Shown: one piece after another, positions 25,354 through 31,730 of the stretch
Layout: every line of letters starts with the position of its first letter
Position numbering within the stretch: the stretch's first letter is position 1
Assembly: GCA_031264545.1 (NCBI GenBank)
Contig: JAISDV010000144.1
Span: 1-31,888 of the forward strand
Length of the DNA: 31,888 bases
DNA from: Oscillospiraceae bacterium
Lineage (GTDB): Bacteria > Bacillota > Clostridia > Oscillospirales > Oscillospiraceae
Reading direction: 5' to 3'
Notes under the pieces: generated by a model
The model's database searches: none
Told to the model about the DNA's origin: nothing
What the model saw: the letters and a program-made list of their open reading frames with translations, nothing else
Program-made: the position numbers and the translations under genes

Positions 25354-25430
25354 TGTGCGCACGTGCCAGAATTGTATACTGCGGCGCGGGACGCGCCGCT
25401 TGCCGGTTTTTTACCGCTTGCCGCAGGCAG
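25354..25430. repeat. Compound palindromic repeat, diverged copy D (after dnaC)
   Basis: TGTGCGCACGTGC, a 16-base variable stretch and GCGGCGCGGGACGCG align colinearly with copy A (TGTGCGCACGCGC and GCGGCGCGGGTCGCG) without a gap. Further on, GCTTGCC and GGCAAAG (within 25407-25435) recall the GCTTGCC/GGCAAAC hairpin of copy B. It is an older, diverged member. Confidence 0.55.
25381..25412 (+). terminator. Probable terminator of the dnaD-dnaC operon
   Basis: GCGGCGCG (25381-25388) pairs perfectly with CGCGCCGC (25392-25399) around GGA. Six T residues follow at 25407-25412 after a short gap. The hairpin is formed by the diverged repeat copy, so the repeat may have been adopted as a terminator. 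Confidence 0.6.
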
Positions 25431-25458
25431 GCAAAGTCTGTTTGCGTGTCCTGCGGGA

Positions 25459-25770
25459 TCACACTGAGATTTCCAGCTCCCGGAGCTTCATGCTGTCCTT
25501 ATAAATCTTGATGACGTACAGCTCACCCGCGGCAAGCGGCCCGAAGGCAAACTCCCCGTCCTCGTCCGTGACGACCGAGGCTGCGAGTTTGCCGGTTTCC
25601 TGCCCCCGCGTCTCGAAGAGCAGCACCAAAGCGCCCTCCGTGTTTCCCTGCCCATCCGTTACCTTTCCGCAGATACCGCAGCTTTCATCCGCCTGCGGCG
25701 TGACGACCGTGTGTATTTTTTCACCCTTGGCGGGCCGGAAATAAAACTTCGCGAAAGCGCTCACTGGCAT
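25459..25770 (-). CDS. Small cytosolic protein with a carboxypeptidase-regulatory-like beta domain
   Basis: A ~103-residue protein without signal peptide or membrane segment. Residues 30-95 resemble the carboxypeptidase-regulatory-like / prealbumin-like beta sandwich: CGICGKVTDGQGNTEGALV, then VVTDEDGEFAFGPLAAGELYVIKI. Such domains normally occur in secreted or cell-surface proteins, so a free intracellular copy is odd. No enzyme motif is present and no function is proposed. Start: ATG 25770 has GGAGG only 3 bases away, while an in-frame GTG at 25764 is better spaced. It is divergent from proS, with about 55 bases between the ATG and the proS -35. Confidence 0.72.
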   Translation of the reverse strand: MPVSAFAKFYFRPAKGEKIHTVVTPQADESCGICGKVTDGQGNTEGALVLLFETRGQETGKLAASVVTDEDGEFAFGPLAAGELYVIKIYKDSMKLRELEISV

Positions 25771-25826
25771 CAGCCTCCGATGATCTAAAGTTACTACATC
25801 ATACGGGACACGACCCGCTATTGTGC

Positions 25827-25855
25827 TTGACAAGCTCCGGTTTATTTAATAGAAT
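25827..25855 (+). promoter_or_regulatory. Sigma-A promoter of proS
   Basis: TTGACA (25827-25832), identical to consensus, and TAGAAT (25850-25855) are 17 bases apart. Transcription should start near 25862, giving a leader of about 80 bases. Confidence 0.75.
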
Positions 25856-25865
25856 CAGAAAACAG

Positions 25866-25887
25866 CGCGGAGCGTTCCGCGTATTTT
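25866..25887 (+). other. Hairpin with T-rich tail in the proS leader
   Basis: CGCGGA (25866-25871) pairs with TCCGCG (25876-25881) around GCGT and is followed by TATTTT. It lies at the very 5' end of the predicted proS transcript. It could be a weak attenuator or a 5' stabilising hairpin; no T-box sequence accompanies it. Confidence 0.35.
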
Positions 25888-25940
25888 CCCCGTACGGCGC
25901 TTTTATGAGGGAGAACGACTCGAAAGGGATGAATATCAGC

Positions 25941-27377
25941 ATGGCAGCGGATAAGAAGGTCGAACAGATAACCGATATGGAGGCCGATTTCACGAAGTGG
26001 TACACCGATGTGTGCACAAAGGCCGAGCTTATCGCGTATTCCAGCGTCAAGGGCCTGCTTATCCTCAGGCCGTACGGCTACGCGATCTGGGAGAATATCC
26101 AGGCGGAGCTCGACCGGCGCTTCAAGGAAACCGGGCACCAGAACGTCTGCATGCCGCTCCTCATTCCCGAATCCCTGCTCCAGAAGGAGAAGGATCATGT
26201 CGCCGGCTTCGCGCCCGAGTGCGCCTGGGTCACGCTCGGCGGCTCCGAGACGCTGGAGGAAAGGCTCTGTATCCGTCCGACCTCGGAAACGCTGTTCTGC
26301 GACCACTGGCACAATATCCTTCATTCCTGGCGCGAGCTTCCCCTCTTATACAACCAGTGGTGCAGCGTGCTGCGCTGGGAAAAGACGACCCGCCCCTTCC
26401 TGCGCCACCGCGAATTCCTCTGGCAGGAGGGCCATACCCTCCACGCCACCGCCGAGGAGGCCATCCGGGAAACCGAGCGGCAGCTTGAAACCTACGCCGA
26501 CCTCTGTGAGAACGTGCTGGCCATGCCCGTGCTGCGCGGCTATAAGACCGACAAGGAAAAGTTTGCCGGGGCCGTGCGCACCTACACCATCGAGTGCATG
26601 ATGCACGACCGCAAGGCACTCCAGAGCGGAACCAGCCACTATTTCGGCACCGGCTTTGCCGAGGCCTTCGATATCACCTTCGCTGACAAGGAAAACAAGC
26701 CCGCTTATCCGCACCAGACCTCCTGGGGGCTTTCCACGCGCGTCATCGGCGGCGTCATCATGACCCACGGTGACAGCAGCGGCCTTGTCCTGCCGCCGAA
26801 AATCGCGCCGATCCAGGTCGTCGTGCTGCCTGTCGCCCAGCATAAGCCCGGCGTCGCTGAAAAAGCCGGGGAGCTGGTTTCAAGACTCCGGGCCGCGGGA
26901 CTGCGCGTAAAGGGCGATTTTTCGGACAACTCCCCCGGCTGGAAGTTTGCCGAATATGAGATGAAGGGCGTTCCCCTGCGCATCGAGATCGGCCCCAGAG
27001 ACATCGCGGCCGGCCACTGTGTCTGCGTCCGGCGCGACAGCGGCGAAAAACAGACCGTTTCCCTCGACGCGATCGAGACCCGGGCGACCGAGCTGCTTCA
27101 GGCGGTTCACCGCGGCCTTTACGCCAGAGCCAAAAGTAACCTCGACGCGCACAGCTATACGGCGCGCACGGTCGAGGAGGTCAAAGATATCGTCAATAAC
27201 GGCGGCGGCTTTATCAAAACCATGTGGTGCGGCGAGCCCGGCTGCGAGCTTACCATGAAGGAAAAAGCGGGCGTCACAAGCCGCTGTATCCCCTTCGATC
27301 AGGCGCGGACTGGCGAGGCCTGCCCCGTCTGCGGTAAGCCCGCGGAAACCGCGGTCGTCTGGGGCGCCGCTTACTGA
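25941..27377 (+). CDS. proS: Proline-tRNA ligase, type 3 (archaeal/eukaryotic-like)
   Basis: Charges tRNA-Pro with proline. The 478-residue protein is the ProS type without the editing insertion. It begins MAADKKVEQITDMEADFTKW, as usual for the type. Motif 2 lies in RWEKTTRPFLRHREFLWQEG and motif 3 in a HQTSWGLSTRVIGG segment. The C-terminal zinc-binding-like domain has cysteines in MWCGEPGCE and CPVCGKPAE and ends with a tyrosine, as in the archaeal form. The ATG at 25941 is preferred for N-terminal match; ATG 25929 (4 codons upstream) is possible, and AAAGGG lies directly before that one. It is a single-gene unit with its own promoter and a strong terminator. Confidence 0.95.
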   Translation: MAADKKVEQITDMEADFTKWYTDVCTKAELIAYSSVKGLLILRPYGYAIWENIQAELDRRFKETGHQNVCMPLLIPESLLQKEKDHVAGFAPECAWVTLGGSETLEERLCIRPTSETLFCDHWHNILHSWRELPLLYNQWCSVLRWEKTTRPFLRHREFLWQEGHTLHATAEEAIRETERQLETYADLCENVLAMPVLRGYKTDKEKFAGAVRTYTIECMMHDRKALQSGTSHYFGTGFAEAFDITFADKENKPAYPHQTSWGLSTRVIGGVIMTHGDSSGLVLPPKIAPIQVVVLPVAQHKPGVAEKAGELVSRLRAAGLRVKGDFSDNSPGWKFAEYEMKGVPLRIEIGPRDIAAGHCVCVRRDSGEKQTVSLDAIETRATELLQAVHRGLYARAKSNLDAHSYTARTVEEVKDIVNNGGGFIKTMWCGEPGCELTMKEKAGVTSRCIPFDQARTGEACPVCGKPAETAVVWGAAY

Positions 27378-27446
27378 TAAGCCTTTTCAGGGCGCATAAA
27401 ACGCGCTTTTCCCCGCTGTGCGGCTGCCCATTATTGCATAATTTCA

Positions 27447-27487
27447 GGAGCCGCGGCAAATGAAACATTGCCGCGGCTCCCGTTTTT
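27447..27487 (+). terminator. Strong intrinsic terminator after proS
   Basis: GGAGCCGCGGCAA (27447-27459) is perfectly complemented by 27468-27480, an uninterrupted 13-bp stem, followed by CG and five T residues. It ends the last core-genome unit before the AT-rich region. Confidence 0.9.
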
Positions 27488-27547
27488 CCCTTCGCGGCGG
27501 CTTCCCCATATCGTATACAGCCAAACAAGTTGAAAAGCGCGCATTTC

Positions 27548-27580
27548 GACACGCCCTCCGGCTTCAGCCGGGGGCGTGTC
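27548..27580. repeat. 33-nt palindrome, left copy
   Basis: GACACGCCC (27548-27556) pairs with GGGCGTGTC (27572-27580), and CCGGC/GCCGG pair inside around TTCA. A second 33-nt copy with the same ends and the same core (CGGCTTCAGCCG) lies at 29172-29204. The pair brackets the TetR, methyltransferase and KTR genes. Confidence 0.8.
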
Positions 27581-27602
27581 AAGCAAGACGCGGATATACC
27601 TC

Positions 27603-27631
27603 TTGACAAGTGAACGAATGTTTACTATACT
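27603..27631 (+). promoter_or_regulatory. Consensus promoter of the tetR-methyltransferase pair
   Basis: TTGACA (27603-27608) and TATACT (27626-27631) are exactly 17 bases apart. Both the spacer and the region just after the -10 are filled by operator-like palindromes, so the promoter is likely repressed by the TetR protein it drives. Confidence 0.85.
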
Positions 27632-27651
27632 ATAAGTAAACGATCGTTTAC
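27610..27651. promoter_or_regulatory. Two TetR-type operator palindromes
   Basis: GTAAACGATCGTTTAC (27636-27651) is a perfect 16-bp palindrome. GTGAACGAATGTTTAC (27610-27625) is a second, near-perfect copy in the promoter spacer. Their centres are 26 bases apart. Size and placement fit autorepression by the adjacent TetR-family protein. Confidence 0.75.
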
Positions 27652-27668
27652 CGAATTGGAGCTTAAGA

Positions 27669-28292
27669 ATGAATAACACGAGAGAACAAATTTTACTTGC
27701 CGCGCTTAAGCTGTTCGCAAAAGACGGCTACGAGGCTGTGTCTATGCGGAATATTGCGGGGCGGCTCGGCATTACGCAAGGTGCGCTTTACAAGCACTAC
27801 ACAAATAAGAGGGCTATTTTCGACGCTATTCTTGAACGCATGGAAGAGAAAGATATGGCGCGGGCAAAGGCGTTTAACGTCCCCGAAGGCCGGTTTTCCG
27901 AAATGTCCGGGAAATATCGAAACGCTACGCTCGAAGCGGTTAAGCAGTTTACCGTCGCGCAATATATTTACTGGACACAGGATGAATTTGCCTCGGACTT
28001 TCGTGAAATGCTGACGCTTGAACAGTATCGCAATTCCGAAATGGCGGCACTTTATCAGCAGTATTTTGCCTATGGCGTAATTGCCTACCTGGAGGATTTG
28101 TTCCGCGAAATGACGCAGTTCAATGAATGCGGATTGAAAAATCCCAAATTGCTCGCCCTGCAATTTTTTGCGCCGGTTTATATGATGATGTATATGGACG
28201 GTATGGAAAATCAGGAAACGGCTTCAGCTTTAATAGAAAAGCATGTTGACTATTTTATGAATACAATTAAAAACGGGAGGAAAGCACCATGA
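27669..28292 (+). CDS. TetR/AcrR-family transcriptional regulator
   Basis: A 207-residue repressor with the N-terminal TetR helix-turn-helix at about residues 5-50 (ILLAALKLFAKDGYEAVSM, then ITQGALYKHYTNK). The C-terminal ligand-binding part is aromatic-rich and not assignable to a subfamily. TTGGAG lies a few bases before the ATG. Two 16-bp palindromes sit in its own promoter, so autorepression is likely. The start of the methyltransferase gene overlaps its stop (ATGA), so the two are translated together and the regulator probably controls the methyltransferase. Base composition is clearly more AT-rich than the core genes to the left, consistent with acquisition by transfer. Confidence 0.9.
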   Translation: MNNTREQILLAALKLFAKDGYEAVSMRNIAGRLGITQGALYKHYTNKRAIFDAILERMEEKDMARAKAFNVPEGRFSEMSGKYRNATLEAVKQFTVAQYIYWTQDEFASDFREMLTLEQYRNSEMAALYQQYFAYGVIAYLEDLFREMTQFNECGLKNPKLLALQFFAPVYMMMYMDGMENQETASALIEKHVDYFMNTIKNGRKAP

Positions 28293-29002
28293 AATTTGGA
28301 AATTACACGGAGTTTGACAAAGGCTTTTATCAGCAAAGCCTTATGGGACCAAGCGCGGTTATGATAATTGAGGAATTAGTCAAGCGTTTGCGGCTGACTG
28401 ACCATATGCGGATATTGGATTTAGGCTGCGGGACAGGACTTACCTCAATTTTTCTCGCAAAAGAATTCGGGGTGAAGGTATTCGCAACAGATTTATGGCT
28501 TACCGCAACGGAAAACTATGCGCGTATTCGGGCGTTCGGCCTGGAGGATAAAATCATTCCCATTCACGCCGACGCGCACGAGCTGCCTTTCGCAGGCAGC
28601 TATTTTGACGCGATTATCAGCATTGACGCATACTATTATTTTGGCACGGGCGGGGATTTTCTCGACACACGTATGGCGCCGCTTTTAGCAAAAGACGGCT
28701 TTTTAGCAGTCGCTACGCCGGGCCTGCAAAAAGAGTTCGGCAAACATGTGCCGGGGCTTATGAAGCCCTTTTGGGCGGACGAAGTAAACGAAACTTTCCA
28801 TGATTTGGACTGGTGGAAGACGCTATGGGGGCGTTCTGAAAAAATGCGGATTGAAGATACCTTTTCGCTTGCCTGCCATAAAGCGGCATGGGCAGACTGG
28901 CTCGAATGTGATAACCCCTACGCAAAGAGCGATATTGAAATGATGAAAGCGGAGAACGGACAGTATTTTGATACGTTCGCTATGGTCGCAAGATTAAAGT
29001 AA
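28289..29002 (+). CDS. Class I SAM-dependent methyltransferase
   Basis: A 237-residue Rossmann-fold methyltransferase. Motif I ILDLGCGTG at residues 42-50 binds SAM, the acidic end of strand 2 is ATDLW, and motif IV-like SIDAYYYFG follows HADAHELPF. The C-terminal third is rich in Trp and Phe and may accept a small or lipid-like substrate, but the substrate cannot be told. Its ATG overlaps the TetR stop and its GGAGG lies in the end of tetR. Next to it is a broken KTR gene, a companion often found beside such genes on conjugative elements. A resistance or detoxification role under TetR control is a guess. Confidence 0.88.
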   Translation: MKFGNYTEFDKGFYQQSLMGPSAVMIIEELVKRLRLTDHMRILDLGCGTGLTSIFLAKEFGVKVFATDLWLTATENYARIRAFGLEDKIIPIHADAHELPFAGSYFDAIISIDAYYYFGTGGDFLDTRMAPLLAKDGFLAVATPGLQKEFGKHVPGLMKPFWADEVNETFHDLDWWKTLWGRSEKMRIEDTFSLACHKAAWADWLECDNPYAKSDIEMMKAENGQYFDTFAMVARLK

Positions 29003-29014
29003 TACGGAGAACCT

Positions 29015-29149
29015 ATGAATAAAACAGACCGGTTATGATGTCCGATTTGCAAGCATAAACCGCAGGTGAACATTCGGGAAGATACGGCGTTAATCAACTG
29101 CCCGTTTTTCTGCCCTAAACGCAAACAGGAAAAATCAGGGGTTGTTTAA
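29015..29149 (+). pseudogene. Cysteine-rich KTR-family protein, disrupted
   Basis: Read through, the frame gives MNKTDRL, a TGA stop (29036-29038), then CPICKHKPQVNIREDTAL and CPFFCPKRKQE. Intact members, as I recall them, read ...LWCPICKHKTRVKIREDTEL...FCPKCRRE, so the TGA replaces a conserved tryptophan codon and Arg replaces one zinc-type cysteine (CGC for TGC). The frame then ends early at TAA 29147, and homology stops where the string AGGGGTTGTTTAA begins. KTR genes are small cargo genes of conjugative transposons. A good ribosome binding site (ACGGAGAACCT) is still present. It follows the methyltransferase by 12 bases and was probably part of the same operon. Confidence 0.75.
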
Positions 29150-29171
29150 GACAGTGGAAACTACTCATTTT

Positions 29172-29204
29172 GACACGCTCCCGGCTTCAGCCGCGGGGCG
29201 TGTC
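29172..29204. repeat. 33-nt palindrome, right copy
   Basis: GACACGC at the left end and GCGTGTC at the right end pair, with CGGC TTCA GCCG inside. It has the same length and core as the copy at 27548-27580. It lies between the KTR remnant and the ABC permease operon and could also act as a terminator for the permease operon on the other strand. Confidence 0.8.
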
Positions 29205-29243
29205 AGGCAGTTAATAAAATCAGGCACTATTCACTCGCAGGAA

Positions 29244-29912
29244 TCAGGGATAAAATCGCACGGACTGACCGTCTTGAAGCGGTGCAGAAGAAGATAAAAC
29301 AACGGGCTTGTCCAAGGCGCCGGCAAGGGCAACTTTATCGCCGTCGTCAAGCAGGACGCTGACCTGTCTCCTGGCAACGGTGTATTCCCTGCCCCACGGG
29401 CCGGGACTTTCCGCAACAAGATACACATAAGGCAAATTTTCGGCATCATAATGAACGGCCGACCGCGGCAAACAAGGCGAATATTCACCGGACTTTTTAT
29501 GCATAGCCACTATGACGCCGTCGCCTTCCTGAACGCCTTCGTTTGAAAATTCCACAACGACGTCTATGCCGTCAGCCGTGTATATCAGATTCTGGACGAT
29601 CCCCTGCTGCGGAGTTGAATTTTGCTCATTGGGAAATGTGAGGTCAACGGCATCCCCACGGTAAAACGGAAAATCGCCCGCCAAGCTGTCATTGGAAATA
29701 TGAACGGTTACCGTATATGCGCCGCCCTCCGACGCGTCAGTTATATGGGCGGCTCCATATTCCTTGAAATCGTAAATAAATTTGTCTGCAAAAGGCAGAC
29801 CCAATTCGACCACCGGCAAGCCGGTTCGGTAGTTGTTTCTCGCAATCACTGTGAAAACAGCCATACCTACGAGAAACACAGCGCCAACTGTCAGCGTGAT
29901 TTTTCTTTTCAT
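29244..29912 (-). CDS. Membrane-anchored protein with HlyD/MFP-like C-terminal domains
   Basis: A 222-residue protein with one N-terminal membrane segment (about residues 6-25) and an extracytoplasmic remainder. Residues 145-222 (LPRSAVHYDAENLPYVYLV, then YTVARRQVSVLLDDGDKVAL and PLQDGQSVRF) resemble the membrane-proximal domain of clostridial membrane fusion proteins of efflux pumps. The preceding part could be its beta-barrel domain. The lipoyl and coiled-coil hairpin parts of a full adaptor are missing. The ATG at 29912 overlaps the stop of the ABC permease (ATGA) with GGGGAGG upstream, so it belongs to the sugar-type permease operon, an unusual place for such a domain. It may assist the transporter at the membrane; this is inference. 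Confidence 0.72.
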   Translation of the reverse strand: MKRKITLTVGAVFLVGMAVFTVIARNNYRTGLPVVELGLPFADKFIYDFKEYGAAHITDASEGGAYTVTVHISNDSLAGDFPFYRGDAVDLTFPNEQNSTPQQGIVQNLIYTADGIDVVVEFSNEGVQEGDGVIVAMHKKSGEYSPCLPRSAVHYDAENLPYVYLVAESPGPWGREYTVARRQVSVLLDDGDKVALAGALDKPVVLSSSAPLQDGQSVRFYP

Positions 29913-30799
29913 AAGCCGGCTGCCTCCCCTGCTGAAAGTGATATCCCGTAGGCCATTTGTTCGCGCCCCAGCGCAAAAACGATGACAGCCGGAAACATAT
30001 ATATACATGCTATAGCAAAAATCTGGCCGGGATTGCCGGCGACAAGCCGTGAAAGATATACGGACAAGGGCTCGTCAAAGCTGTTTTTGATAAATACCAC
30101 CGCCTGATCCACGATGTTCCAGCAATCCGCAAAGGTCAATACCGCCAGAGCGGCCATTGCCGACGTCACACCGGGCAGTGCCATGTGCCGAAAGACCCGC
30201 CATTCCGAGGCGCCGTCGAGACGCGCCGCCTCAAATATGCTGCGGTCAAAGCCTTTAAGCTGCTGCCGTATCAAAAAAGTGCCGAAGGGCGCGAAAATCC
30301 CGGGCAAAACAATCGCCCACCACGTGTTGTTATAACCCAGCGCTTCAGCCGCTATGTAGTGCGGCACCATTAAAAGCTGAAGCGGCATAAGCATGACCAT
30401 GATGTATAAAAAGTACAGCGTTTCCTTGCCTTTAAATCGCATCATCTCAAAGGCATAGGCGGCAAGCGGAGAGACGAGAAGCTGACCCAAAAGTATGGGG
30501 AGCGCAATAAGCACACTGTTCCAAAAAAGTCTTACGTACAGCGGGTCGTCAATCAAGACGCCTTGATATCCGTCCGCGGTAATCACATCCGGCAGCAGCG
30601 CAGGCTCCATATAGTGCTCAGTGCCGTCGGAATGCAGGTAATTGTATGCTGTAACGCGCGGGGTATAGCGGTTTTCGGCTTCTCTTGGGCTCATAAAAGA
30701 ATTCACAAACATAAACACCACCGGCAAAAAGACCAGCACAGCAAATAACGCTATCACAATAGTGCCGGCTTTTGACTGCTTTTTATATTTCAAGCACAT
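29909..30799 (-). CDS. ABC transporter permease, carbohydrate CUT1 type (MalG-like)
   Basis: A 296-residue inner-membrane permease with about six hydrophobic helices. The ATPase-contact EAA loop reads EAARLDGASEWRVFRHMALPG-like at about residues 190-210 and is followed by the usual fifth and sixth helices. The MalG-type hallmarks PLQLLMVPHYI and FGTFLIRQQLKGF are present. It should pair with the MalF-like permease just upstream to import a sugar or sugar derivative. No ATPase or binding protein is in view; they may lie beyond the right edge or be shared. The ATG at 30799 follows a GGGGGG stretch; a GTG at 30808 is possible. It ends overlapping the HlyD-like gene. Confidence 0.9.
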   Translation of the reverse strand: MCLKYKKQSKAGTIVIALFAVLVFLPVVFMFVNSFMSPREAENRYTPRVTAYNYLHSDGTEHYMEPALLPDVITADGYQGVLIDDPLYVRLFWNSVLIALPILLGQLLVSPLAAYAFEMMRFKGKETLYFLYIMVMLMPLQLLMVPHYIAAEALGYNNTWWAIVLPGIFAPFGTFLIRQQLKGFDRSIFEAARLDGASEWRVFRHMALPGVTSAMAALAVLTFADCWNIVDQAVVFIKNSFDEPLSVYLSRLVAGNPGQIFAIACIYMFPAVIVFALGREQMAYGISLSAGEAAGL

Positions 30800-30828
30800 T
30801 CCCCCCACACTGATTTTATATGGAAATA

Positions 30829-31689
30829 TCAATATCTCAGACTGCCGGAAAGGCGTCTCTGTTCGGCAAAGAGCAGCGCGACGGGCACGGCAACAGCTAT
30901 TGAAATCACCGTCGAAGCAACGCTCAGTTTTTGCAGGCCCGCGGAAAAGAACTGATTGTTCATATAATGCTGAAGCATATAGATGGATGTGTGCGGATAA
31001 TTGCCAAACAGCAAAAATATTTCACGGAAAATCTTGAAAGAATTGATAATCGACATAAGGAATACCATAAACGTGGTGGGCGTGAGATAGACCATAGTCA
31101 CACTTTTCAGAACCCGCCAGCGGCTTGCGCCATCTACCTCCGCGATTTCATAGTACTCGCGGGGTATGCGCCCGAATCCGGTCATAAACAGCACCATATT
31201 AAAGCCTATATTTTTACATAAGAATACTAAGATAATTACAATAAGCGCCAACTCACTCTGGAACCAGTATACAGGCCTTCCACCCATAAAACCGACCAAA
31301 CGGTTAAGTAAGCCATACTCGTCAAAAATAACGCGCCAGAAGAAAACTGTCGCGCCGGATGGCAGAACAAGCGGCAGCATAAAGAGCGCCATGAACATAC
31401 GGATTCTTTGGCGCTTATGCAGAGCATTTGCCAATATGAAAGGCAGAATCATATTAAGCGGGATACAAATTACCATAAACACCAGGGTGTTTATGGCCGC
31501 CGTCCGGAAGGCCGAGCTCATAAGCACGGAACGAAAATTCTCCGCACCTACGAAAGCCCCGGTCTCCGCGCCTGTCAGCGAATAATAATACGAACTCAAA
31601 TACGGGACGATATAGAGCGCAAGCATACCCAAAAGGCTTGGCAGCAAAAAGGCCGTCAGCGGGGTATTCTTATGCAGCAGTTTTCTCAT
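30829..31689 (-). CDS. ABC transporter permease, carbohydrate CUT1 type (MalF-like)
   Basis: A 286-residue permease with six predicted helices. It opens with the MalF-type segment TAFLLPSLLGMLALYIVPY and has the EAA loop EIAEVDGASRWRVLKSVTM near residue 200. VFLCKNIGFNMVLFMTGFGRIP is also typical. It is the first subunit of a CUT1 importer and lies 29 bases before its MalG-like partner. AAGGAC lies 8 bases before the ATG at 31689. No consensus promoter was found in the ~40 bases between the start and the repeat block that fills the right edge, so the operon may continue from upstream genes outside the window or use the repeat region. Base composition is AT-rich (the row at 31201 is about 30% GC). 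Confidence 0.9.
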   Translation of the reverse strand: MRKLLHKNTPLTAFLLPSLLGMLALYIVPYLSSYYYSLTGAETGAFVGAENFRSVLMSSAFRTAAINTLVFMVICIPLNMILPFILANALHKRQRIRMFMALFMLPLVLPSGATVFFWRVIFDEYGLLNRLVGFMGGRPVYWFQSELALIVIILVFLCKNIGFNMVLFMTGFGRIPREYYEIAEVDGASRWRVLKSVTMVYLTPTTFMVFLMSIINSFKIFREIFLLFGNYPHTSIYMLQHYMNNQFFSAGLQKLSVASTVISIAVAVPVALLFAEQRRLSGSLRY

Positions 31690-31730
31690 ATCGAACAGTC
31701 CTTAGCGTTAATCAGAGCATCAGCTTTAAC

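Noticed and set aside
29015..29149. UGA read as tryptophan, making the KTR gene intact
   Set aside because: TGA ends many core genes here (tadA, maf, hom, tetR), so the code is standard. The Cys-to-Arg change and early end also argue for decay.
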